Positions 47,766 to 59,990 of a DNA stretch of 64,000 nt are shown here, piece after piece. The translations under genes were made by a program, and so were the position numbers. The stretch comes from Sesamum alatum (Eukaryota; Streptophyta; Magnoliopsida; Lamiales; Pedaliaceae), in NCBI GenBank assembly GCA_034509735.1, contig JACGWO010000007.1:25510046-25574045 (forward strand). Direction: 5' to 3'. The notes below the pieces were generated by a model. The model was not told the origin of the DNA, searched no databases, and saw nothing but the letters and a program-made list of their open reading frames with translations. Numbering within the stretch: position 1 is the stretch's first letter; each line of letters starts with the position of its first letter.

Positions 47766-48584
47766 TTTATTCCAATAAATCTAATTTATTTATTTAGTTA
47801 ATTCCTCTTAATCCAATTAAAGGAATCAACATCCCAAGAAAAGGGAACTCATTAAATCCAATTTAAATCGTTCAGCCTCTCTAAATTAATTCCAAATTAA
47901 ATACCTATGATGTGTGCGGATTGTGTGTGACTCTTTAGGTTCACCCTCAGTTTGACTTGGCCGAATTCCCAACTATCCCATGACAGGAATTCGTCCGTCA
48001 CCATGGGTGGCTGTCTAGCAATGGTCCATGGCACTATAGACTAGGTGAATGTTTATGGTGTGAACATTTAGGCTCTTTAGTACGTTTATCCTTCTACCTA
48101 CAATCTCACTGCTTAAAGTCTAGGGCATGGAACTATAGGTACCCATTCTCAACCTAAGCCTTGCCTCGTCCATACTAAACGTCACATGGGGTCTTACCCA
48201 TTTGTTTAGTTATTGTGGCCACAGATTTATCAGGGACAAGTCTCAGAGTAAAGTGAGATATTACCGTCAGCCTTCTGACATGAGATAGATCCTCTCTTAG
48301 GAGCTACTGTTACTCTACACATCTTGACTGCACTAGATAGGGCTTATGACTACCGAGTTACTCGACTTGGGAGGCTTTCGCCATACCTAAGATATAGGCA
48401 CGGTGTGTAAGGTGATCTCAGTAATCCCTTAAGTCCAAGGATCAATTTGTACCGTTGGAACCGGGAATACAAGTCATACCTGACTGACCATACTCAAGGT
48501 CTTCCATATGAGGGTTCCCACGAGTCACCTCAGTCAGCAACCACCTAGCTGGCTGACCCATTAACATTGCATGGACGAACCTCG
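47766..48584 (-). repeat. D LTR, second piece
   Basis: Resumes the LTR left at 22362. It has TCTCA/TGAGA (48241/48254), GTCAG/CTGAC (48266/48275), CCTT/AAGG (48427/48437) and GTCAGC/GCTGAC (48533/48552). Stops at CCTCG (48580-48584), the left TSD of A2. Confidence 0.85.
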
Positions 48585-50578
48585 TGAAAGATTATGTGGA
48601 TCGTCCCGGGAAAAGCGCGAATCCGGAAGCGCGGTATAATTAAAAATAAATGCGGAATTTAAACATGCTTTTAAATTAAAACACGTTTCAAAGGGTGTGC
48701 CTTTGAAAATTTTCCGGGCGTTCGGTGTATCTCATGAACGAATAACATAAAATAAATCATGGAGGCCATAGGGTTGAAAATTAAAGAGGGACGAAAATTT
48801 AAAACGAGACCTACCCGTTGTCGTTTTCGTCTTCAACGGCTACACGCGTTGTTCCCCGTTTTGCACCAAGATCCCGTCTTTGAGACCCTCTAATTCGTGA
48901 CACACGATCCACCCACGTATCTTGCACGTCGTGCTAGCAACGAACAAGTGTATAATTTTGGAGTGGATGAATCAATAACACATTATCAATTAATGGTATT
49001 GATTCATCAAGATTCTAATGTTCCAAGAACAAAAGAATCAAGAAAACTATTTTCTTGAGAGAGAGAGAGGGCGGACGAGAGAGATGGGAGAGAGAGAGAA
49101 AACCGTGTGTGTGTGTTGTGTGTGTGTGTTGGAGTTTCATCATCATGTAAATTGTAGGATGCTAGGGGTTTATATAGAAGAGGAGTTTAATCCTCTTTAA
49201 ACTCCTCTTTTAAGAAACTCTAATTTGATTAGGATTTTGACCTAGTCAAAGTCCTAGTCAAACTAGTGTTTTGACCTAGTCAAAACGATCCTAGCCATCC
49301 ATCTCTCCCATTAATCTCAACCGTTGATTTAATTTAATTTAATGGAAATATTTAAAACCTATTTAAATATTTCCAAGAGGCTAAAATAAATATAAATATT
49401 ATTTAAGCCCATTAAATAAATCCCTTTGATAAATCCAATTTATCAATTTAATTCCTTCTATCAAATAGAAAGAATTATTTCTCCAAGAAAAATAAAGGTC
49501 CCGATTAAATCTAATTTAATCATTCATTCACTCCAATATTTAATTCCAAATTAAATATTTAATTGTGTGTGGATAGTGTGTGACTCTTTAGGTTCACCAT
49601 TCAGCTAGACTTGGTCGGATTCCTAGAATCCGTCCGTTACCATGGGTGGCCATCTAGCAACGGTCCATGGCACTAGAGACTAGGTGAAATGTTCAGGGAT
49701 GAACATTTAGGCTCTAACAGTACGCTTGTCCTTCTGTCTTCGGTCTCATCACTTAGTGTCTAGGGCACGGATAACGCAGGTACCCATCTTGGACCTAAGT
49801 GTCGGTCTGTCCTCACTAAACGCCGCAAGGGAAACCTTCCCTTCTGTTCAGTCACTGTGGCCACAGTTTTAGGGACAAGACCTAGAGCATACATGAGACT
49901 CAACTGTCAAAACCTATTGACAGGAGACAGATCCTTTCTTGGAAACTACTGTCACTTTGCACACCAGGACTGCACTAGACATGGCTTATGACTACCAAAG
50001 AGAATTCTGGCAATCTCTCACCATATCTAAGATACAGTTCTGATGTACAGGTAAACTCAGTAATTCCTCAAGTCAAAGGACTTGACCTGTACCGTTGGAA
50101 CCGGGAATACTCGTCATACCTTGCAGACCATACTCAAGGTCCTCCGTAAGACGGTTCCCGCGAGTCACCTCAGTCAGCTGCATCCTAGCAGGCTAACCCA
50201 CTAACACTGCTTAGACGATCCTCGTCACCCGTCGATGAAACACGACAGCAGATGCTTAGTGCAAGTCTCAAATGGAATCCCGGTACCCATTTTCGGGATT
50301 CCTTGACTTGGAGATTTCCGGACTGATTCGGGAAGACTGATTCCATGGACCTACCTCCAAGCGTAGTCCCAGTCCCCGAAATCGAATCTCAGTCCGTGGG
50401 CTCTGTTTGCGTAGTGAACAGATATGGAAAAATAGGTGCAAGTGAACACAAACAAAGTAATGCCAAATGAAAATTCACTTCTTTATTCATTAATGATTTA
50501 TCAAAAACACTTATAATTGTCTAGACATAGGTTACATATACCCGCCAAAATTGGCTTACATGGTCACCTATTCTAACA
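48585..50578 (-). repeat. 3' LTR of A2
   Basis: TGAAAGATTATGTGG to TTCTAACA. rc TATA TTTATATA at 49169-49176. The W-box cluster and U3 hairpins are as in other A LTRs. rc polypurine tract ATCTCCCACTTGACC follows. Confidence 0.96.
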
Positions 50579-50604
50579 ATCTCCCACTTGACCTTTAAAG
50601 CCAA

Positions 50605-53600
50605 TCACCCATATGCCTAATCCCCATCTTCTCAAGATGTTGCGTATGAGCACTTTGCGACATAGGCTTTGTCAGCGGGTCTGCTGTGTTGTCTGCTGAG
50701 TTGACTCGGTCCATCCGAACGTCACCTCTTCCTACCATTTCTCTAAGAAGATGGTAGCGTCTAAGAATGTGTTTGGGAACGGTGATGAGATCTCGGTTCC
50801 TTTGCTTGCGCTATTGCACCGTTGTTATCACAGAAGATGACAACGGGCTCGGCGATGCTAGGCACCACACCCAACTCTTGGATGTAGTTTCTCATCCAAA
50901 CCGCTTCCAGGTAGCTTCTGAAGCTGCTATGTATTCAGCCTCAGTGGTGGAGTCAGCAGTGGTTGCTTGCTTGGAACTTTTCCAAGCCACTACTCCTCCG
51001 TTGAGCTTGAATACATACCCCGATTGAGACTTGGCATCATCGTCATCAGACTGGAAGCTGGCGTCGCTAAAGCCTTCCAGAATTAGTTTTCCATTGCCAT
51101 AGACTAAGAACATTTCCTTAGTCCTCCTTAGGTACTTAAGGATGCCCTTAACTGCATTCCAATGTGCCTCTCCTGCACAGGACTGATATCTGCTAGTCAC
51201 GCTCAAAGCGTATGCAATGTCAGGCCTGGTGCAGTGGACCGCATATTGGATGCTACCTACGGCAGAAGCATAGGGGATGACTTTCATCTTTTCAAGTTCC
51301 TCATCAGTCTGCGGGGACTGTTTCTTGGACAACTTGATCCCATGCCTCATAGGAAGGAACCCTCGTTTGGAGTTGTCCATTCGATATCTCTTTAGGACTT
51401 TCTCCATATACGAGTTTTGGGTGAGCCCTAACATCCTTTTAGATCTGTCCCTGACAATCTGGATGCCTAGGATGTAGGATGCTTCACCCAAGTCCTTCAT
51501 GGAAAACTTGGTTGACAGCCATGCTTTCGTGTTTCCTAACATTCTGACGTCATTTCCAATGAGCAGAATGTCATCCACGTAAAGCACTAGGAACACTATG
51601 GAGCTCCCACTGACCTTCTTGTATACACAAGGGTCGGATTCGTTTTTGATGAAGTCATAACCCCGTATTACCTCATCAAATCGAATGTTCCAACTCCGGG
51701 AAGCTTGTTTGAGGCCATAGATGGACTTCTGGAGACGACAGACTTTCTGTTCTTCTCCAGCGACCGTGAAACCCTCCGGCTGATCCATATAGATTCTCTT
51801 CTTCAACGAAGCCGTTGAGGAAGGCCGTTTTCACGTCCATCTGCCATATTTCATAGTCATACCATGCTGCTATGGCAAGCAGGATCCGAATGGATTTAGC
51901 CATGGCTACTGGCGAGTAGGTATCCTCAAAATCGACCCCGGGTCGTTGAGTGTATCCCTTAGCTACAAGCCTAGCCTTGAAGGTAGTGACCTCTCCATCA
52001 ACGCCGAGTTTGTGCTTGTAGACCCACTTACAGCCCACTGGCTTAACACCTTTCGGTGGATCTACAAGTCTCCAAACTTGGTTCTCGCTCATGGAGTCCA
52101 TTTCGGTTTTCATGGCCTCAAGCCATTTCCCAGAGTCGATGTCTGACATCGCTTCCCCGTATGTCTTAGGATCGTTATCCAGAAGATCGGTCGCACCTAG
52201 AAATCCATATCTCACTGGAGGTCTGGATTCTCTAGTGGACCTTCGGAGAACGGGAACGTTAGTGGTAACTGTGGGCGCTGACTGTATCGGAGCCGGCGGT
52301 TCAGGGGCCGGGGCTGGCCTGCCTTGAGGTTGTCCTTCATGCCTAGCATGTTGGACTTCTCTAGGTAGGTCAGTCCTCCTAGTGTCTATCCTGAATCCTC
52401 TAGGTGAGGTTTCCGCGACTGTTTCTGATGACTGAGTTCCATCACTTGATTCCTCAAGGATCAGCTCATCAGGTTGGATATCCTCTGGGAAGCCTTGCTC
52501 CAAGAATACTGCATTCCTTGAAACAAATACCTTTTGTTCCAAAGGGTCATAAAAGTAATAACCCGCAGTTTCTTTAGGGTATCCAACGAACCTGCATAGG
52601 CTAGACCTGGATTCTAGCTTATCTCCCACTAACCTCTTGACGTATGCGGGGCTACCCCACACTTTCAAGTAGTTGTAGGATGCAGGCTTGCCGTGCCATA
52701 TCTCATATGGCGTTTGGGTCACTACACTAGTAGGCGCCAAATTCAATAACTTGGCTGCCGTTTCTAATGCATAACCCCAAAACGATAGGGGCAATTTGGT
52801 AAAACTCATCATGGAACGAACCATGTCCAACAGGGTTCGGTTCCTCCTTTCAGAGACGCCATTTAACTGTGGTGTCCGGGAGGTGTCCATTCTGATATTA
52901 TACCATGTTCCTTTAGATAATCTAGGAATTCGGCACTAAGGTATTCACCGCCTCGGTCTGACCGTAGGACTTTAATTTTGCAGTTGGTTTGATTCTCCAC
53001 TTCAAGTCTGAATTCTTTAAACCTCTCAAGAGCTTCAGACTTGTACCTCATCAGGTAAACATAACCATACCGTGAATGATCATCGGTGAAGGTTATGAAG
53101 TAGGAGAACCCACCTCGGGCCTGCGTCCTTAGTGGTCCACACACGTCTGTATGGACCAAGTCCAACAGACCTGTGGCAAGCCTGCTTTGTCCTACAAAGG
53201 GCTTCTTGGTCATTTTTCCTCTTAGACAAGATTCACAAGTTGGTAGATTACTCAAGTCCCCAACCTCTAGGTTCTTTGAGTCTACCAACCTTTTCATCCT
53301 ATCTTGGGATATGTGACCTAGCCTAGCGTGCCACAGACGTGCGTTCCCGTTATTATCTAATTTCCGTTTGTGTTGAGCGTTAAGAACGAAATTCGTTTGT
53401 TGCAAGATATAGAGCCCATTATGTAATGTACCAAGTAGATGAGCAATTCCACACCTCATCAAATAAAAAGCAATTTTTATTGATTTTAAACTCATAACCA
53501 TTATTGTCTAACAATGGAATGGAAATGATGTTTTTAATCATACTGGGTACAAAATAAACTTGCTCTAATTCTATGCTAATGGTATCACTAATAACTAAAG

Positions 53601-54651
53601 TGGCGGATCCTACTGCTTCTGCCGAGATGGCCTTGCCATTTCCGAGCTTCAGGATCATGTCCCCGCTACTTTAGTTTTCTGCTTCTTTTCAACACCTGCA
53701 GATCATTGCAAATGTGAGCTCCACAGCCGGTATCCAATACCCAAGAGGCAGAATTAGTGACCATGTTAACCTCAATCACAAATATACCTTGGTTTGAGAA
53801 GAAGTTTGGGGCACTCTCTCTTCCAATGCCCTTTCTCACGGCAGTTGATACATATGTCATATGCCTTCGACTGTTGCTTGGAGACAACCTTTCCCTTTCC
53901 TTTGCCTTTCCCCTCTTTGGCAATGGGAACACTCTGAGTGTTCGTAGCTGCTATAACTGCCTTTCCCTTCCCTTTCTTCCTTTTCCAACGTCCGGCGCCC
54001 TTGCCTTTCGTCTTGGAAGTAGAAGCACCTCCAAACAATACCGAAGGCGTGGACTTCTTAGTCGTTGCCTCGTATTGCAACCAACATATTGATCAACTCA
54101 TGAATACCCTTCTCAAGTGCATTCATGTTGTAGTTGACAATAAATTGATCAAAGGAGGGTGGGAGTGACTGAAGGATCACATCTATGTACGTTTCGTTAT
54201 CGAGACCTGCCTTTAGGTCCTCGAGCTTTTCCACTAGGGTAAGCATTTTAACCCCATGTTCTTGTACAGAGGATCCTTCTGTCATTTTAGTTCCAAAGAA
54301 CGCCTTGGTCGCGACATACCTAGTATGCCGGTCCGGGACTGCATAGCAATCTTTAAGGCGAGCCATTATGGAAGGGACATCGTCTAGCCTTTCATATTGC
54401 TTCTGAATCTCATTGGTCATCGAAGCAAGTATGATGCTACGAACCTTCCGGTTATCGTTATGCCAAGTCTCGAACGTCTCACGTTCCTCTGGCGTGGATC
54501 CTTCCGGTAAGGTCCTAGGGAGAGGCTCGTCCATGACGTAACCTTGGTTCTCATAATCCAGGACTATCCTGAGATTGCGCAACCAGTCGTTGTAGTTGGT
54601 TCCATTAAATTTGTTTGTCTCAAGAATGGTTGAAAGTGGGTTCTTAGACAT
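50605..54651 (-). pseudogene. Copia gag-pol polyprotein of A2, several frameshifts
   Basis: All copia domains are present in order from MSKNPLST (54651): gag, CCHC knuckle, protease DTG, integrase, RT with YVDDILL, RNase H and an end matching A1. The frame is lost about eight times compared with A1 and E, by single-base changes in length near 54079, 53799, 53669, 53466, 52875, 51793, 50907 and 50775. Most lie in short runs. Gag has the TWHN and MLTL residues missing in A1. The nonsense codon of A1 at 3272 is absent here. The contrast with the near-identical LTRs is discussed in the findings. Confidence 0.93.
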
Positions 54652-56999
54652 TTTAAAATCTACATGTTGAAAAAACAACGCGCGATCAGCAGAAAGTAAA
54701 GACGGTGGTTTGATAAAAATAATTAAACGCTTGGTCTTTAGTCATTTAATCCTCCCACTATTTATACGAAAACACGGTACTCTCAAACGTGATTTTCGGG
54801 AAATCCTTTCCTAGTGGGCTTGGGATCCACAGCGATTTTTCCCATACCCCGCTTTTACGATTCGCATGGAAAAGATCCTGTGGGAGGTATTCCATACCAT
54901 TCTCGTTCCACGAGATTCCCAAGATTATTGCCTCACCCTTTTGCATGATCCCGAGGACTCCAAGCGAATCATGCTAATTGGGCGTTAGACCCGACCCAAT
55001 CGACCGAGCCATGGACCCACTAGTACCCCCACGACTCGTGAGACAGGTAGCAGCAGCCCATTTTTCGTTCATGACACAATGCAGCTTCTTTTAAGTACAA
55101 TAACGTGCCACGACTCGTGAGACCACGCTATTGACCTAAAACAGCTTCCTCACTGTGCCACGGATTGGAAGGCATGGACAAACTCCTAGAGTTCATGTCC
55201 ACTTTATCTAGGGTCTAATATTTCAACATTGGTCCAACCAATGTGAGAGTAGTGAATGACCGAGATCTCATAATATATCCATACATTCATCCATAATGCA
55301 TAAATAAAATCCATCCATAGCAGTTATATGATAAATAAAAGCCATTCATCCATCATAATAACCACATGCAAAATTAAAGCCTAGCACGCCCCTGTTGGAT
55401 GATCACGAGCCCAAATCCTATGCGACCCACTGAGCCCGCAGTGGATCTATAGTCAATCTACGGTTGGTCCTATACTATTACAATAATAGTAACCCAATCA
55501 TCATGCTGATGGGCCTTGGTCTCTTTTTCTCTTTCTTCACTTCATGGAAAACGCCAAGGGACCTCCGGTCTGGGCTCTCCATGTGGTCCTTCCTTCTTCT
55601 CCACCAATTACAAAAAATGGAAACCTCACTCCTAGTCTACTCTCATTACATATATAAAAAAATTAGAAACCCCAGCGAAACCCGGGGGGAGTACATAAGG
55701 AGGGAGGTAGAAAGCCTTATTATTCCAAGGCACTAGAAAGAGAGAAGGAGAAAGCAGTTAAAGAGGCACACAGGCCCAACAGTAAATTAAACCATACATT
55801 CGGTCTAGGGCTCGTGATCATCCATTTCCATCCAACACACATAATCACATGATCCAATCACATAATTACAATATACCAATAATTCATGATTTCCAATCAT
55901 AATAATCCAAAACAGAAATAAATGATCATGTGCGCAACGTGTGAAAAATAAAACACAAATATTGGTAATAATATTTTTCTCGTTTTAGGAAAACCTTTCC
56001 TCATTATTTTAAGTAAAATAACCCCGGGATTCCAAATCCAATTTATTTTACTCCTAAAATAATGTCTTTAGGAATTTAGGCAAAATTGAACCCAAAAAAC
56101 GAATTTTCAGAATTAATTCAAAATTAAAACTGAAAAGTAAATAATAAATAAAAAAAAATAATAATGCTAGGGTTTCAAAAAAACCCTAGCTGCAGCAGCC
56201 GCCGGCCGCCGCCACCGGCAGCAGCCGGCAGGCCGTGCGCGCAGGGCAGCAGGCCCAGCCTGCCGCCCCTGCGCGCGCGCAGGCACTGCCTGGCCGGGCG
56301 CGCGCGCGCAGGCCCTTGCCTGCGTGCGCGCGCGCCTGGCCGGCAGCGCGCTGCGCGGCCTGGTGTTCCGGCAGGCCGTCGCGCGCGCAGGCTCCTCTGC
56401 CTCGCGCGCGCCGGCCTGCTGGTCGCCAGCCGCGAGCCTGCGCTGTGCGCAGTGCGCGCGCGCAGACGCGCACTGGGCACGCCCGCCGAGCCGCGCGCGC
56501 AGACGCCTCTGTCTGCGTGCGCGCGCGCCTGGCAGCGTGCCTTGTGCCGTCCGCGCGCGGGCTCTCCGCCCGACAGCCTTCCGCGCGCGCGCGCGCATGA
56601 GCGCGCCTACCGACCGCGCGCGCGCAGACACCCTCGTCTGCCCGCGCGCGCGGCTGGAGGCGCCCCCTTGCGCGCGCGCTGCCCCTGCGCGGCCGACTGG
56701 GCGGGCGCGCGCAGGCTACCCTTGCCTGCGCGCGTCTGCCCTGCCGGCAGCGCTCGGCTGCGCGCGGCCAGCCTTCCCGGCTGGCCGGCTGTGATGTTTT
56801 CTCGTTTTTTTTTGGATTAATTCCCATCCCGATTCCCAAGAAAAAACAGAAAATACCAATATTCAGCAATTCACACGAATTAAAAGCAATAAAACAACAT
56901 GCTTCAAGAAATCAAGAAATTCAAGATTTAATTACAACATGCTATTTCACGTTTCATGCTTAAAACGCACATAAACCCTAGGCCTATACACCGAACCGG
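54652..56999 (-). other. A2 leader
   Basis: About 2.35 kb. TATAAATAG (rc 54758-54766, 107 nt before gag), two CACGACTCGTGAGAC copies (about 55020 and 55105), hairpin CCACTG/CAGTGG near 55429, GC-rich island 56185-56795. No gene. Confidence 0.7.
56185..56795. other. GC-rich CpG island in A2 leader
   Basis: The longest of the islands, about 610 bp, mostly GCGCGC runs broken by short AGGC, CTGCC and CAGAC words. Frames of over 200 residues are open on both strands, giving Ala/Arg-rich text with no conserved domain. Confidence 0.85.
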
Positions 57000-57011
57000 G
57001 CTCTGATACCA
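57000..57011 (-). other. Primer binding site of A2
   Basis: rc TGGTATCAGAGC, one base from the 5' LTR. Confidence 0.93.
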
Positions 57012-57012
57012 C

Positions 57013-59002
57013 TGAAAGATTATGTGGATCGTCCCGGGAAAAGCGCGAATGCGGAAGCGCGGTATAATTAAAAATAAATGCGGAATTTAAACATGCTTTT
57101 AAATTAAAACACGTTTCAAAGGGTGTGCCTTTGAAATTTCCCGGGCGTTCGGTGTATCTCATGAACGAATAACATAAAATAAATCATGGAGGCCATAGGG
57201 TTGAAAATTAAAGAGGGACGAAAATTTAAAACGAGACCTACCCGTTGTCGTTTTCGTCTTCAACGGCTACACGCGTTGTTCCCCGTTTTGCACCAAGATC
57301 CCGTCTTTGAGACCCTCTAATTCGTGACACACGATCCACCCACGTATCTTGCACGTCGTGCTAGCAACGAACAAGTGTATAATTTTGGAGTGGATGAATC
57401 AATAACACATTATCAATTAATGGTATTGATTCATCAAGATTCTAATGTTCCAAGAACAAAAGAATCAAGAAAACTATTTTCTTGAGAGAGAGAGAGGGCG
57501 GACGAGAGAGATGGGAGAGAGAGAGAAACCGTGTGTGTGTGTTGTGTGTGTGTGTTGGAGTTTCATCATCATGTAAATTGTAGGATGCTAGGGGTTTATA
57601 TAGAAGAGGAGTTTAATCCTCTTTAAACTCCTCTTTTAAGAACTCTAATTTGATTAGGATTTTGACCTAGTCAAAGTCCTAGTCAAACTAGTGTTTTGAC
57701 CTAGTCAAAACGATCCTAGCCATCCATCTCTCCCATTAATCTCAACCGTTGATTTAATTTAATTTAATGGAAATATTTAAAACCTATTTAAATATTTCCA
57801 AGAGGCTAAAATAAATATAAATATTATTTAAGCCCATTAAATAAATCCCTTTGATAAATCCAATTTATCAATTTAATTCCTTCTATCAAATAGAAAGAAT
57901 TATTTCTCCAAGAAAAATAAAGGTCCCGATTAAATCTAATTTAATCATTCCTTCACTCCAATATTTAATTCCAAATTAAATATTTAATTGTGTGTGGATA
58001 GTGTGTGACTCTTTAGGTTCACCATTCAGCTAGACTTGATCGGATTCCTAGAATCCGTCCGTTACCATGGGTGGCCATCTAGCAACGGTCCATGGCACTA
58101 GAGACTAGGTGAAATATTCAGGGATGAACATTTAGGCTCTAACAGTACGCTTGTCCTTCTGTCTTCGGTCTCATCACTTAGTGTCTAGGGCACGGATAAC
58201 GCAGGTACCCATCTTGGACCTAAGTGTCGGTCTGTCCTCACTAAACGCCGCAAGGGAAACCTTCCCTTCTGTTCAGTCACTGTGGCCACAGTTTTAGGGA
58301 CAAGACCTAGAGCATACATGAGACTCAACTGTCAAAACCTATTGACAGGAGACAGATCCTTTCTTGGAAACTACTGTCACTTTGCACACCAGGACTGCAC
58401 TAGACATGGCTTATGACTACCAAAGAGAATTCTGGCAATCTCTCACCATATCTAAGATACAGTTCTGATGTACAGGTAAACTCAGTAATTCCTCAAGTCA
58501 AAGGACTTGACCTGTACCGTTGGAACCGGGAATACTCGTCATACCTTGCAGACCATACTCAAGGTCCTCCGTAAGACGGTTCCCGCGAGTCACCTCAGTC
58601 AGCTGCATCCTAGCAGGCTAACCCACTAACACTGCTTAGACGATCCTCGTCACCCGTCGATGAAACACGACAGCAGATGCTTAGTGCAAGTCTCAAATGG
58701 AATCCCGGTACCCATTTTCGGGATTCCTTGACTTGGAGATTTCCGGACTGATTCGGGAAGACTGATTCCATGGACCTACCTCCAAGCGTAGTCCCAGTCC
58801 CCGAAATCGAATCTCAGTCCGTGGGCTCTGTTTGCGTAGTGAACAGATATGGAAAAATAGGTGCAAGTGAACACAAACAAAGTAATGCCAAATGAAAATT
58901 CACTTCTTTATTCATTAATGATTTATCAAAACACTTATAATTGTCTAGACATAGGTTACATATACCCGCCAAAATTGGCTTACATGGTCACCTATTCTAA
59001 CA
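57013..59002 (-). repeat. 5' LTR of A2
   Basis: Nearly identical to 48585-50578. rc TATA TTTATATA at 57595-57602. Ends TTCTAACA, followed by TSD CCTCG. Confidence 0.96.
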
Positions 59003-59007
59003 CCTCG

Positions 59008-59085
59008 TCACTTGTCCATGAAACATGACTGCAAATGCTTAGTGAAAGTCTCACACGGATTCTCGAGTACCAGTTAGAAGACGAA
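59008..59085 (-). repeat. D LTR, last piece
   Basis: Continues D after A2 (TCACTTGTCCATGAAACATG, compare TCACCCGTCGATGAAACACG in A LTRs) and breaks off near 59085 at plus-oriented U5 of another LTR. The rest of the D U3 end is missing. Confidence 0.7.
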
Positions 59086-59339
59086 AACGACAATCGGTAG
59101 GTTTCCGATTTATCTTTTTCGTCCTCTTTATTTTCGAATCCTATGGCCTCCATGATTGCTATGTATGTTTTTATTATTCATGGGACACACCGAACGCCCG
59201 AGAGTTTCAAGGGCACACCCCTTGAACGAGTTTATTTTAATATATGTTATGCATGTTTAAATTTTTGTAATTTAAATTATACCGCGCTTCCGCATTCGCG
59301 CTACTCCGAGACGATCCACACGCCTACCTAAGGCTTTCA
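59086..59339 (+). repeat. 5' LTR of E, U5 part only
   Basis: From GAAGACGAAAACGACAATCGG to GGCTTTCA. Matches the U5 end of the solo LTR at about 41450-41697. Confidence 0.85.
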
Positions 59340-59340
59340 G

Positions 59341-59352
59341 TGGTATCAAAGC
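59341..59352 (+). other. Primer binding site of E
   Basis: TGGTATCAAAGC, one mismatch (A for G) to the tRNA-Met type PBS of the other elements, one base after the LTR. Confidence 0.9.
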
Positions 59353-59439
59353 CCGGTTTGGTGTATAGGCCTAGGGTTTTTGTGTGTGTTTTAAGCATGA
59401 AAACATGTTTGGGAAACGGGGGCAAAATCGAATGAAACG

Positions 59440-59990
59440 GAGAAAACGCAGCACGCGGCCAGCCGATGGCTGACCGCGCGCGCTGTGCGCTCAGGCGAGG
59501 CAGACGCGCGCAGGCAGGGGAGCCTGCGTGCACAGATCTAGGCCACCAGCCGCGCGGTCAAGCGACAGGCACAGACGGGTGGCCAGGCGCGCGCGCATGC
59601 GGGCAGGGAAGCCCGCGCGCGCACGCCAGACCAACACATCGAGGGCAGCCTGTGCGCCCGGACGCAGGGCCAGGGATGCCGTGCGCGAGCGCGATCATGA
59701 AGTGGCGCCACCAGGCGCGCGCGCACACAGACAGCGGAGTCTGCGCGCGCGCGCGCGACTTGCGTGCATATAGGCTGCGCGTGCGCGCGCATGGCCTGCG
59801 CAGGGCAGGCGCACGCAGGCGGCCGGCACGATGGCTCGCGCACCGGAAGAGGTGTCTGCTCGCGCGACAACCTGTTGGCGCGCGGGCGTGCGCAATGCCT
59901 CCGACCAGGCGCGCGCGCAGGGTAGCACGCTGGGCCTGCTGACCTGCGCGCGGCGGCTGACTACTGCCGGTGGCAGTGGCTGGTTGACGT
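59440..59990. other. GC-rich CpG island in E leader
   Basis: Alternating GC runs in AT-rich DNA, the counterpart of the islands in A1, A2 and C. Its word order differs from A2 although the flanks align. Confidence 0.8.

Larger units (their letters stand above)
48585..59002 (-). mobile_element. A2: complete Ty1/Copia element, recent insertion
   Basis: 3' LTR 48585-50578 (1994 bp), polypurine tract, broken gag-pol (50605-54651), leader with a large GC-rich island, PBS, 5' LTR 57013-59002 (1990 bp), perfect TSD CCTCG (48580-48584 and 59003-59007). By eye the LTRs differ at only about ten places, roughly half of them single-base length changes in short runs. It lies inside the D LTR, which resumes at 59008. 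Confidence 0.96.

Noticed and set aside
56164..56869. Open frames above 200 residues on both strands
   Set aside because: They lie in a GC-rich island where stop codons are rare in every frame. The products are Ala/Arg-rich with no domain, and the frames are not kept between copies. The same applies to 7021-7533, 6912-7286 and 59466-59942.
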